This document shows, in pieces, positions 21,708 through 32,320 of a stretch of DNA of 64,000 nucleotides. Source of the stretch: Erigeron canadensis (lineage: Eukaryota > Streptophyta > Magnoliopsida > Asterales > Asteraceae); NCBI RefSeq assembly GCF_010389155.1, contig NC_057765.1, positions 43,729,559 through 43,793,558 of the forward strand, written 5' to 3'. Position 1 is the stretch's first letter, and each line of letters opens with the position of its first letter. A program made the position numbers and the translations under genes. Under the pieces are notes generated by a model that was given only the letters and a program-made list of their open reading frames with translations, searched no databases and was not told the DNA's origin.

Positions 21708-21723
21708 CCTGGCTCTGATACCA
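21708..21723 (-). other. Primer binding site, initiator tRNA-Met type
   Basis: On the minus strand TGGTATCAGAGCCAGG follows the 5' LTR end directly. TGGTATCAGAGC is the classical plant copia site complementary to the 3' end of initiator methionine tRNA. Confidence 0.93.
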
Positions 21724-22221
21724 TGAACAAAAACTTATATTTCTGAATTAACTTCAATTAATTCAGCAATCACCCAGAATCTAATCAATCTAAATTGATT
21801 AAACAACACAGAGAACTACACCTTCTAAACAGATGTAAATCACTCAACTATATAGATGAAACTATTATTACAATCTCGATTGTAATCTCTGTAATCTAAT
21901 CAAACTTATTAGAGAAAGTGATATAGAATTATACAGACAAAAAGTGAGAGATTTGTTCTTAACCCTAATCGGGTTATAACAATCTATTTATACAAGGGAA
22001 CTTTCAACTAATGTCATAAATTACCCCTGTACTTCTCTTCTTTCCTTCTTGTACATCTTTAGTCCTCCAGAAATGCAATGTGTTGTACTCATAATTCAGC
22101 AGATGTAGTCTTGAAGTTCAAACCATAATCCATGCTTACTTGATCTTCTTATAACCTGAAAATAGGCTAATCATACAATAAGTAATAATGTTATTTGAGA
22201 ATAGAATTATATTTCTCAACA
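21724..22221 (-). repeat. 5' LTR of the copia element
   Basis: 498 bp, TG...CA on both strands, 495 of 498 positions identical to the 3' LTR. It would hold the promoter for the element RNA. Confidence 0.93.
21984..21992 (-). promoter_or_regulatory. TATA box in the copia 5' LTR
   Basis: TATAAATAG on the minus strand is the best core promoter match in the LTR, with about 260 bp of LTR left downstream for R and U5. Confidence 0.55.
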
Positions 22222-22226
22222 CTTTC

Positions 22227-23770
22227 CCTTCATATGTTGACGTTCTTATGGCTATTGATAATAAGAAAAAGTTTTTCATGTTTATAGCATCCACCAAAAA
22301 AAAAAGTGGCAGGGGTTTCAGCAAAACCATTATCTGCTTTATCCATTCCTTCAATCCCCATATTAGTCACTGTTAACTCCTCCCACCAATCTCGAAACAG
22401 CATCTAGGTTCCAAGTGGTGCAAATTGTTATATTTTATTCGGTGTGAGATATATAAGTAATAAGTATATCAAACCCGACCTTAACGAGGTCCTGTGGATA
22501 CATTGGGTAACGCTAGTATTAGTGATGTATGTATCTTCCTATTTTATGTATTATAGTTTTATGGGTTTGCCTGCAACATATCAAGACTTCTACAAACCGC
22601 ATTTTTGGAAGAAGTTTATCCTTCTTTTATAATCTCCTTTAATTACTCCAAATAACTATATCTCCAAATTAATTAAAAACTCCAAATTCATTCCATTTCT
22701 TCCTTCCTTTTTTTTTCTTACTATATCATCAGCCTCTCTTTTTCATTATTTTTGAAGTTTTATAATTCCCTCAAAAATATAATTCCCTCTATAATTTAAC
22801 ATTCCCTCCATAAATATTTGGCTTAATAAATACCCTTTAGACCATTCGCAACCGTTCACCCTTTCACCTACACTTTTTCCTGTCAAATCAGCATCACCTT
22901 CTCATTTTTTTCACCTTCTACTTTTTCCCTTAACCATTCACCTATCATTTGGTCCCCACTTTTATTTAATAAAAAACCAATACATTTAATCAATATGTAA
23001 AAATGGACCATATATATTGTCTCTTTAGATAGGTGATCATAATCACCTTCCTCCCTTCACCTTCAATCATCATTTACATCCCTTAACAATTCACCCTTTT
23101 CACCTTATCTTTCACCTACCTCTTTCACTTACCTTTACAAATGGTCTAATAATTTACCTCTTCCTTTATACACCGTGTATACGGGCATACAAGCATCCAA
23201 TCCCTATTTCATAAGTAGATCACAATAGTTATTTAGAGTACATATTATTGTTTGCCACAACAATTTTTGACCGAGGTTTTTTCTTTGAGTTCTAAAGGTA
23301 AGTCTAAACCTATTATTTTATTGATTTAGTTTTACGGAAAAAATGTACTAGTATTTTTTACATACTCGTAGTGCTTTTTTACTATAATTATGATCCATGA
23401 TATTGAATAGATAGAACTAGAATGGTATCCATAATTTTAATGATTGTTCATTTTGTGTCTCTAACAATGATACAAAATATATAAATGCTTGTTTACAATT
23501 GAATTATTGTTCACATATCGACATAAAAATTGTATGCATAATGTTGTTTATGAATTAATGTAGTTTTATTTGTAGATAACGATGTTTGTTTAAGTTTGAC
23601 TGGGTTAACTTTTGTTAAATATTTAACGGTTAATATGATGAGATGATTATAAAGTGTAGCATTGATATGAGTAAATATTTATTGGTTGTAGATATAAGAA
23701 CGAGTTCTTTTTGATTTGAATGTTCCTCCTGTCGAATAATCCCTAGTGAATAACATTCAAGAAGCAAGAA
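22227..23770. other. Intergenic with one probable MITE
   Basis: 22227-22400 continues the host sequence split by the copia element, probably the old 3' flank of the U-box gene. About 22838-23150 looks like a MITE: it begins TTTAGACCATTCGCAACC, ends ACAAATGGTCTAA, and is rich in CACCTT/TTCACC between. 23160-23770 is AT-rich with no gene seen. Confidence 0.4.
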
Positions 23771-24060
23771 ATGTTAGAGATTGAAAACGGTCAAAGTGAT
23801 ACGATTAATTTTGATAAACTCTTCATAGGTCAATGTTTTCTTAGTGAAGAAGAAGCTTATGTTTTCCATCGAAATTACACAAGAAAGTATGGATTTTCAA
23901 TTCGAAAAGGGAAATTCGTGAACATTAGAGGACAAAGGAGAAGACGTAATTTTTTTTTTGTCACCGGGAAAGAAAGCCGGAGCCAAAAGTGATTGACTAC
24001 TCAAAAAAGATATCGTGCATCAACTAAATGTAAATGCAAAGTTCACATGCATATCACATA
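23771..24060 (+). pseudogene. FAR1/FHY3-family DNA-binding domain fragment
   Basis: The frame from 23771 carries the start of a FAR1 domain: FLSEEEAYVFHRNYTRKYGF, then SIRKGKFVNIRGQRRRR. After a T-run at about 23950-23958 the frame shifts, and the continuation reads like the YSKK-x-x-R-ASTKCKCKVHM end of the same domain. FAR1-related proteins are transcription factors derived from Mutator-type transposases. Here the transposase-like and SWIM parts are absent. It is a truncated, frameshifted fragment and could come from a host gene or from a mobile relative. Confidence 0.72.
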
Positions 24061-25220
24061 GAGAAAAATAATAATAATGACATTTTTCTAGAGAAGTGAC
24101 AAGTCACTACATTTGTTGTTAAACACAATCATGAGTTTTTGTCAAACACATATTTATCTCAAAAGAATTATCATCAGCCACACATAACAATATAAAGTTC
24201 TAATTGTTTAATTAATGAAATGTGTCACTTGATAATATATGTACGTATAATAATATTAAATAAAATTTTTACAAACCAATATTTTTACGATATATGCATG
24301 CCTTTTAATATTTGGCTATATCAGTACGGCGATTTAAATTATGTATGGAGTGCATTCTTTAATAATAAATTTATTAAGTTATAGTTATCCTAGTTTAGTT
24401 ACGGATAGATGATACTAAAATAAAACATTTATTAAATGGTTTTTTTAATAAATATAACTAAATGGACGTTTGTCGTTTTAATACAACGCCACGTATTGAT
24501 TAAAGAAAACTGCGATCCTGTTTTAACTTATTGGTAGATATACACACAATAAACCTTGTGGATCGATAGCGAGTAGGAGGGTGGGTAATAGACTCATGGT
24601 GGTGAGGAGATGCTCAATTCCCATCAATTATCCCCAACATAAGGTGATATCGCTTATTTCATACATATTATTTTATGCGATTATCGGTTTTTGGTTAATA
24701 CTTCGAATGATGCTCAATTTCATACATATTATGTATGAAATTGACAAGTAATCGGTTTTTTTGGTTAATACTTTGAATGATCATCACTTTGCTAATATAG
24801 ATACTTAATTTGTGCTTCTATTGAATTATAGGTCTATGAGACGAAATATCATGATAGTATGCTAAATCAAGATTATTTTTAAAGAAAGTAAAGTTTGAGG
24901 CTGAAATGTGTCGCATAGACTTGGACAAAAATGTCACATATTGCATTCGGCTAGACACATGGTACTACAAACATAGACCATATAACACATTGAATAATGG
25001 TGGTGGTGGTCTCACGTTTTTGAACCAAAAGAAAGAAAGAAAGCTAAGCGGGCGTCAGCCTTTTTGGTCTTGTTAAGTCGGCTAGCTTAGAGAAAGGGCT
25101 TGGCCCATTTTTGCTTGTAGTTTACGTGAGCAGCAATAAAGAGAAACCAAGTGTATATATAAAATTGATATCCTAACTAGAAGGGCCAGGGGGATATACT
25201 GGGGACGAGAGGTCGGTGCG
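24061..25220. other. Intergenic, no gene recognised
   Basis: AT-rich. A short near-repeat around 24640-24780 (TTTCATACATATTAT plus a 'cggttttt...ggttaatact' block) occurs twice. Nothing else can be named. Confidence 0.3.
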
Positions 25221-25224
25221 TGAG

Positions 25225-25814
25225 GGAAGTCTACTCTTTTCAATGGAACAATTGGATCCCGAGGAAAATAAATATAAGAAATTGGAGGGCTTTAATTTTC
25301 AGATAGACAACCTACTTTAGTTCAACTCAACAAGCGAGGGATCGCCCTCTCTTCGTTGTTATGCTGCTGGTGCAATTCGCAGGAGGAAACTATGGATCAT
25401 CTGCTAACCGCTTGCCCATTTGCTATGGAAGTACGGTCCTTAATTGGATCTTGGTGTCGAGTCAAACCTATTTATATATGCTTTTCAAGTTTCCGACTTA
25501 CTTTACCTGCACAAGAACCTAGTTGGAGACCGAGAAAAATGATATATGCAATAATTCTGGTCACCATATGGAGTATTTGGAAAATAAGAAATAAAGTGGT
25601 TCATGACAAAACTTTTCAAACTCCATCTATGGTCTTTGAAGAAATACGAGCCATGACATACTTATGGATTCCAAATAGAGCAACAAACAAACTAGAGATT
25701 ACTTGGGATAATTGGTGTAGTGGACCTAGTTTGTCCTAAATTGCATCTTCTACTAGCTTCTTGCTAGTTTTATGTTTTTAATAAATCTCACCCTTAGCTG
25801 TTAAAAAAAAAAAG
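25225..25814 (+). mobile_element. 5'-truncated LINE (non-LTR) retrotransposon with poly(A)
   Basis: The sequence encodes the zinc-binding C-terminus of a plant LINE reverse transcriptase. WNNWIPRKINI is followed by a frame change, then CCWCNSQEETMDHLL-x-ACPFA (the zf-RVT Cys/His pattern) and WSIWKIRNKVVHD. The open part is 25356-25739. A short 3' UTR with AATAAA-like TTTAATAAAT leads to an A-run at 25802-25813. The endonuclease and the reverse-transcriptase core are missing, as expected for 5' truncation at insertion. It is not functional. Confidence 0.78.
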
Positions 25815-25966
25815 TTACACAGTAGGTAAAAAAATATTTGGTAGTTAAATTAAACAAAATTTGAAGAATTGTAACATAGAGTACATTTGTTTTTGAGGTG
25901 ACATGATGAAAAACTATAAGGATGTATACTTTATATATTGAACTTAAATCGTTTTTTAGGTTATAA

Positions 25967-26370
25967 CTAGAAAATTCACCCGCGCGTTGCCGTGGGAATT
26001 ATGTTAATAGAAAAAGTATAAAAACGTATAAAAGTATCTGCTAAAGTGGTAAATCTCGATGTATTTATATAATCAAATGCAAGCATTTTTTGGTTAAAAT
26101 TGACATCAAAGTGTTGCCCGGTAAATATAACAATACATGAATTTACGTGTATAAGGCAGGCGATATGAATACAATGATACATATATTACAAAAGACAAAG
26201 TGTTGCCCGGAAAACATAACGATACATGAATTTACGTGTATAAGGCAGGCAATATGAATACAACGATACATATATTACAAAAGACAAAGTGTTGCCCGGA
26301 AAACATAACGATACATAAATTTACGTGTATAAAGTAGACGATGCATGATACATATATTACAAAAGCATAT
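25967..26370 (-). mobile_element. Helitron-like fragment with an internal 89-bp tandem repeat
   Basis: Read on the minus strand, the piece ends CGGCAACGCGCGGGTGAATTTTCTAG followed by T, which fits a Helitron 3' end (GC-rich block, then CTAG next to T). The body is a tandem array of 89-bp units (26107, 26196, 26285). No replicase gene is present and the other end is not clear, so the class is inferred. Confidence 0.45.
26107..26365. repeat. 89-bp tandem repeat, about 2.9 units
   Basis: Units start with CAAAGTGTTGCCCGG at 26107, 26196 and 26285, an exact 89-bp period. Each contains TTTACGTGTATAA. Units one and two differ at only a few positions. The third is degraded at its end. Confidence 0.9.
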
Positions 26371-27234
26371 GTTAAACCAAAATAATCCAAGTAAAATAAA
26401 AACAATTCAAAACAAAAAATTTGATTTTAAATTCAATCTAGATAAAACAAATACATATGATTACATATTTCTGTCGTCCGCTAGACTTGTGTTCATACCA
26501 TTTTATCTTTTAACAAAAGTTTTCATTTTACAACTTATTATTATATTAGATTGTAGTAATACAATGAAAACAAAGAACATAAACAAAAAGAGTTATGAAG
26601 AAAAGTGCATGTGGGTAACGTGGCACACCACCATGCTTTTGTTTGCCACTCTTAGGCTATCTCTAACCACAGTTTGCTACCAGTGTGCATTTTGAGTTTT
26701 CAGTTTGTTTGGGTTGCATGTCCAGTTTGTTAGTCAGTATGTTGGCTCCAGTTTGCCTATAGGCATTTTGAAAGCATATTGAGTTGTGGGCCATTTTGAT
26801 ATTTTCCTTTTCTTTTTAAGGCATTTGTGTATATATGTATATTGTTTTTTAATTTTGTATGGATGATGACGTGTCAAACTGAGTTTCGGTAAGTTGGGTT
26901 AAGACAAATCTAACTCATTCAATGATTGTATGTGACTTTGAGGGTGCTATTTCATAATTATTTAGAAGACACTTATGTTTTAAAGAATTGGAAACGCTAA
27001 AAATAACGATTCTAATTCTTTAAAGAATGTATTTGATAAAATAAAAATAAAAAATAATCTTAAGCTATTATTTTGTTGCAATTGAGTATGTAATATCAAT
27101 AAGATAAATTAACATTATGTCAAATCTTCAAGTTTTTTAGTGAAAAGTAAAGGATGTTATCATCAATAAGATACATTGTGTTTTCATGTTTTTAAGTTGA
27201 TGTGAAATGAAATGAAATAATAATTATATATCTG
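26371..27234. other. Intergenic, weak transposon-like sequence
   Basis: AT-rich. From about 26650 a TTAGGCTATCTCTAACC stretch resembles the end of a plant MITE, followed by several repeats of CAGTTTG. No matching opposite end found. No gene seen. Confidence 0.3.
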
Positions 27235-29010
27235 TTTAATTTTAATCGTTAAGGACATTCATCAAAATAACATTATGATCTATAATTTTTTTTTAAAAAA
27301 TAAGAGTAACACGTACTTTACCATATGTAATAACCAAAATGAGTCTTGCTAAACAAAAATTTAAAAACATCTCGCATCATATCATATGTATAGAATGGAA
27401 GGATATTGGCCGAGGGATACATGAAATAACTCATTAACGGATACTGTAATAATAATAATAAAAGAAAAATGTTAAATGCAGCCCTAAGGGTTGTATTTAA
27501 CATGCATAAAAAAACTTGTACCTACCATATTAAAAACTCACAACCTGATTTTTATGGTAAATGTATAAATAATTTATGCATCTTAAATACAGCCTTATTG
27601 TATTCTCGAGTTTTTTTTAAAGGATAGGAAAGGAAAAGATTAGATAAGAAAATAAAAGGAAAAAATTTATATATGAAAAAGGCATTCTTGGGTTACGTAG
27701 AAAGCTAATGAAAAGTAAAGGAAAAAAAAAAGTTAATAGTGTTCTTGAGTTAGGAAGAAAATAAAAGAAAGGGGAAAATGTTATAAGTTTACAATTATGT
27801 CATTTTCTTCATTGGTTTGTTATTAGTTAATAAGAAAAAATTAGTAATTATACACATAACTTAAAATGTTTCCATCCAAATCCTCCCAAAAATGGGAGAA
27901 AAGTTTTTACCACAAAAAGACTTTAGTTTCTTTTCTTATCCTTTCTTTTCTTTTAGAAAATAAACTCAAGAATACAAAATAGAAGAATTTTCTAATCTTT
28001 AAAAAGAAAAACTTAAGAACGGAGTATTAGGGTTGTATTTAGCAAACCTAAAAAAGAACACTGCGAATTATAAATGTTAATAGATTTACGTGAAATACTT
28101 TCATTAATGGAAAGAGCTTCAAGCTGGTAGAGTAGAATACAATCTAGATAGCCATATTATAAAATAAGCAACAAAAATAATCAAAGAAAGCTAAGGATGA
28201 TGACTTGTTACCTGTACATCATTCACACCATGCTTCAGTGATTGATATGAGAACCGATTCACATATATCACCTGAAAAATGGGCACATAACGAAAATCAA
28301 AATTAAATAGAACAAAGTAAATCAATTTCAGTAGCCCTAGGTTTCTTTAACACAATTTGTCAAACACCTTAGCAATAATCAAATAGTGAATAATATATTA
28401 GACTCTCTTCATCATTAACAACAACATTTGTTACATCTATAAAAAGAAGAAAAAGAAAAACAAGAGGAAAGATAGAAAAAGATTTTGATGGTGAAATACT
28501 TGTACGATAATATTTTTCATTATAAGATTCATCAGGTAACCTTTTACCCGAAAAAAAAAATAATTTTAATGGTGGAATATTGGAAGAATTATGTAGTAGC
28601 AAAATATACAAGATTATGACACCTTTAGATCTTAAAAACAAAGAAGATGAAGATTTAATTGTGTGTGTTTGTGGTGGGGGTGGGGGGATATGCCTGAAAT
28701 GGAAAACTAAAATTGGAGTTATAAAAATGGAAGGTGTAGGTATGGGTTTGGGAGGTGTGGAAGATGGGGGTAATAAATTGGAATGACATAATTCATTAAA
28801 CGTGAATGTTAGTACTGCTTTTCCATTGAGTCATTCCTATACTTGGAGTTTGGTCAACAGATCTGAACATCATAATCAGCTAACCAACTTTTGCCCAAAA
28901 AAAAAAAAAAAAAAAAAGCGTGACCAATAACGTTATCCCTGCCCGCCTATCTCATCCCAAACGCGGATTACACACAATGAAATGAAACGCAATTTCATTC
29001 TCTCTAAATA
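27235..29010. repeat. Local duplication, copy A
   Basis: 27235-27450 and 28065-28105 match 34435-34690 (copy C). 28098-28800 matches 30290-31012 (copy B), and 28800-29010 matches 32145-32320. Shared blocks include 'AATACAATCT-GATAGCCATA' and 'GACACCTTTAGATCTTAAAA'. Copy A is interrupted by a MITE-like insertion (27600-27975). No complete gene lies inside. A short exon-like piece at about 28212-28271 on the minus strand is kept in both A and B. Confidence 0.7.
27600..27975. mobile_element. Foldback MITE inside copy A
   Basis: Left end GTATTCTCGAGTTTTTTTT and right end ATAAACTCAAGAATAC pair as inverted repeats of about 38 bp (with GGATAGGAAAGGA opposite TCCTTTCTTTTC). A related element is at 31438-31705. 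No coding capacity. Confidence 0.55.
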
Positions 29011-29340
29011 TTGAAGTTATATGCTCCACTTGTACAAATTAGAAACATGAGGGACTATAAATGTAAATATTAGGAATCCGTTTTAAATTAGTTATATTTT
29101 GAAATATGGTTTAGGCGGCTAAATAATATATAAATACAATATAGATACGGATTAGGCGATTTGTTGTATATATACGATCTTGTAACTGCTTTTGTAATCA
29201 ATCAAAGACATTCTCCAATTTCCTTTTCTGATCTCCATCTCTCTAAATTCTATATGGTATCAGAGCCAGGTTGATCATCCATGGCGGATTCCGGTCATCG
29301 TAATCACGATAAGCTATTTGATTCTTGTTCTTTTTACGAA
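29011..29340 (+). mobile_element. Copia LTR end with primer binding site and gag start, truncated
   Basis: An LTR-like end (promoter-like TATATATA near 29169, T/C-rich 3' part) is followed by TATGGTATCAGAGCCAGG at 29255-29272, a copia primer binding site. Next comes an ATG at 29281 whose codons (MADSGHRNHDK) look like a gag start. The frame stops near 29357 and the rest of the element is absent. It is a fragment unrelated in sequence to the complete copia at 16.1-22.2 kb. Confidence 0.65.
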
Positions 29341-29994
29341 TTGAGATTCATAGCTTGATCGATTCGTTTTTTTGGGGTTCAAATCATGGGAGGTGCATCT
29401 TGGTGTAATAGATAGTCTAAGAGTTTGTTTAGAAGTCAGGAAAAAAAAAAAAAAGTAGAAAGGCTCCACTTTTACCTAAACAAAAAGATCTCCTAGTTCA
29501 CCTATCTATGTTAATATAGTTAAATTTAAGAACGAACTAGATGTTGGGATTACGATCCCACAATCAAGGTCAAAGATGTCCATACCAATCTACACTTTTT
29601 GTCAAGATTTATATAACAAAAAGTGATTTATAACTTACACCTGAGCACTTAACTAAAGAGGATGTTGTATGTCAAATATAAAGAAGATAAAGAAGGATGT
29701 TTCTCGCATTAATGTTTCACACCTACTACACCTACCACATTTAATGTTTTAAATGTGTAGATATCTTTTAGCAGGCGATATTAATGTTTCACACCTTCGT
29801 CACTTAATGAATTAAATTTGTACATAACTTTTAGTAGCGATCGCTGCTAAAGGTAGGGTACAAATTTGATTTAACTTGAGTTTGTTGTTAACGTTATTGT
29901 TGTTGAAATAATTATTGATTTGATTTAATTTGAGGTTTTTTTTTTATTTTGAAGATTGCGGGATAAACTATAACATTTACATTGTGGTAAGCTA
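29341..29994. other. Intergenic, no gene recognised
   Basis: AT-rich. A short pair ('TTAATGTTTCACACCT', near 29709 and 29781) hints at a small tandem duplication. Nothing else can be named. Confidence 0.3.
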
Positions 29995-30285
29995 GTCATA
30001 TGCTCACGTGATGCGGTGGTGACGGCGACGGGTGGTGGCGGCTGCGTTGGCGGAGACTGGTGGTGTTGTCGGCGGTGATTGTTATTAATGTAAAAGTAAT
30101 TGATATAAAATGAGGTTATTTAGTTATATTAAGGGTTGATAGATGTATGTTGTAAAATAATTTCATTAAGGATATTATAAGTATATTAGGTGATGATATT
30201 AAACTAATGAATAAAAGAGATGGATCAAGTTATTTTTTGAGAAAATGAGGACAGGATAAATACTTTATAAGATAGGATAAATACA
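29995..30285 (+). repeat. GCGCGTTGCGG-family repeat, copy 1
   Basis: A GC-rich head (TGATGCGGTGGTGACGGCGA, then GGTGGTGGCGGC) is followed by an AT-rich tail with AAGGATATTATAAGTATATT and an AATGAATAAAAGAGATGGAT block. The same head and tail occur at 33.7, 41.6, 57.5, 61.8 kb and, inverted, at 52.6 and 59.4 kb. Non-coding. The transposon class is unknown to me. Confidence 0.55.
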
Positions 30286-31012
30286 AATTTCATTAAAAGA
30301 GAGAGCTTCTAGTTGATAGAGTATGAATACAATCTCGATAGCCATATTATAAAATAAGCAACAAAAATAAACAAAGAAAGCTACGGATGATGACTTGTTA
30401 CCTTTACATTATTCACACCATGTTTCATAGATTGATATGAGAACCGATTCACATATATCAACTGAAAAATGAGCACATAACGAAAATCAAAATTTAATGG
30501 AACAAAGTAAATCAATTTCAGTAGGCCTGGGTTTCTTTAACACAATTTGTCAAACACCTTAGCATTAACACCAACATTTGTTACATCTATAAAAAGAAGG
30601 AAAAAAAACAAGAGGAAAGATAGGAAAATATTTTGAAGGTGAAATACTTGTACGATAATATTTTTCATTATAAGATTCATCAGGTAACCTTTTACCCGAA
30701 CAAAAAAAAAAGATTTTGATTGTGGAATATTGGAAGAGTTCTATAGTAGCAAAATATACAAAATCATGACACCTTTAGATCTTAAAAACAAAGAAGATGA
30801 AGATTTAATCTGGTGGTTGGATCCGGGAGTAGTGGTGTTGTCGATGATGGCGTATTTCAGTGTGTGTGTGTGTGTTTTTTTTTTTTGGGTTGGGGGGGGG
30901 GGGGGGGGGGGGGGGATTGTAGGGGAGGATATGCCTGAAATGGAAAACTAAAATTGGAGTTATAAAAATGGAAGGTGTGGGTGTGGGAGATGGGGGTAAT
31001 AAATTGGAATGA
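30286..31012. repeat. Local duplication, copy B
   Basis: Matches 28098-28800 over about 700 bp, roughly 90% identical by eye. Copy B has an expanded GT run, T run and G run (to 30915) where copy A has a short GT/G stretch. It is cut at about 31012 by a 1.13-kb insertion and resumes at 32145-32320. Confidence 0.75.
30892..30915 (+). repeat. Run of 24 G
   Basis: An uninterrupted G24 follows a GT repeat and a T run. It can form a G-quadruplex and is prone to length error in sequencing. Confidence 0.9.
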
Positions 31013-32144
31013 CAAATCGTTTTTTTTTTTTTACGAAATCAGGTTTGATAGCCAGCTGTTGGATTCATGAAACTGAGTCGAATCAAACCGTCGTGAATCG
31101 GGTGAACCGGACCGCTTTCAACCCATGTCTAACCGGTCAAACGGGAAACATTTTGCCAGAAATAGAGGTTGAATGGCTTGTAGACGGTGGATTTGTATTG
31201 TCTCTAGTTTGGTAAAGTACCTCTTTTTATGATTTTAATTCGATTTCAGATTCACGGATTGAAAGAATAGCGGAAAGTATCAATCTGCAGATTTGCTCCT
31301 AGATCGAGAAGTGGTGATCGTGTGTCTGTATGTGTTTGACTATTTGTGAGTGTGTGACTCTGTTTGTGAGTGTGTGTGATGGTGTGTGGTGGATGGTATT
31401 GGTTAATTAAGTTTGTTGGAGGGATGAGATAAACTCTTAAGGTATGTTCTTAAGTTTTTTTTAGAAAGGAAAGGAAAGGATTATGAAAGATATTAAAAAT
31501 TTTTGTGTTCTTGAGTTTTACTTAAAAGAAGAAGAGAACAGAAAGGAAATGATATGGAAGGAGAATTCGATAGATTTTGTTAAAGATATTTTCTTCCCAA
31601 TTTTTGGATGATTTGAAAGGAAAAAAAATTTACTCCTTCTCCTCCATTCATCTTTCTTCTTTTCTTTCCTCTTCCTTCAAAAAAAAAAAAAACTCAAAAA
31701 CACAGGCTTAAAGGTACAGATATTAATGTTTTACGTGCTTTCACTGCTTTGTTCCTGTCACTTTATGAAGCAATTTCCACTTCTTCTTTTTCTTTTTTTC
31801 CTTTTTTATGTCTTTAATTGAGCAAATGACCTCTCACTCAAGATTATTACTAATAACATTTAACATATATACTAGTCGTAGAATACTATATTTGGTTAAT
31901 TTTTCATAATATTTTATTAACCTAAAAATAATGATCGATATGCATTTTATGTATTAATATTGATATTATTCTAGTGTGTTAGATGTCTTTTATTTTAAAA
32001 TTTTAATTGATTTTGAATAACTGATACTAGAATTTTTGAAAAATGTATATTTCATTGAAAACTCGGTTTAACTGTCCAATCGATCCGACCAATCCAACCA
32101 GTAAAATATTGTGTTGTCGATTCGGTATTCGGTTCGATTTTTAA
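31013..32144. mobile_element. 1.13-kb insertion interrupting copy B
   Basis: Comparison with copy A shows that this block is extra. It begins near a T-run, has hAT-like AACCGG/GGTTCGA-rich stretches near both ends (31080-31150 and 32060-32140) and contains a foldback MITE at 31438-31705. I could not find clean terminal repeats or a target duplication, so it may be more than one event. Confidence 0.4.
31438..31705. mobile_element. Foldback MITE related to 27600-27975
   Basis: Left end GTATGTTCTTAAGTTTTTTT with GAAAGGAAAGGAAAGG. Right end TCTTTCCTCTTCCTTC, an A-run, then ACTCAAAAACACA. The arms are inverted and resemble those of the element in copy A. Confidence 0.5.
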
Positions 32145-32320
32145 AACATTGCTGCTCTTCCATTGAGTCATTCCTATACTGGAGTTTGGTCAACAAATCT
32201 GAACATCATAATTAGCTAACCAACTTCTGAAAAAAAAACAAAAACGCGCAGATTACACACAATGAGATAAGATGATATATGCTTAACCAATTCCAACGCA
32301 ATTTTATTCTCTCTAAAGTC
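32145..32320. repeat. Local duplication, end of copy B
   Basis: Matches 28815-29005: CTTCCATTGAGTCATTCCTA, then GTTTGGTCAACAAATCTGAA, then an A-run and GATTACACACAATGA. Confidence 0.7.

Larger units (their letters stand above)
16127..22221 (-). mobile_element. Complete Ty1/copia LTR retrotransposon
   Basis: 6095 bp, minus strand, with two 498-bp LTRs, primer binding site, polypurine tract and one uninterrupted gag-pol frame. It is flanked by the 5-bp duplication CTTTC (16122-16126 and 22222-22226). The LTRs differ at only three positions (two near 16210/21807 and one near 16238/21835), about 0.6%, so the insertion is young. It lies in the 3' flank of the U-box gene in antisense orientation. 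The element looks autonomous apart from a possible gag zinc-knuckle change. Confidence 0.95.

Noticed and set aside
26107..26365. CRISPR-like array
   Set aside because: The unit is a plain 89-bp head-to-tail repeat without spacers, in plant nuclear DNA.
31009..31215. 68-codon frame rich in Asn, Arg and Thr
   Set aside because: It comes from AACCGG-rich transposon-end sequence rather than a gene.
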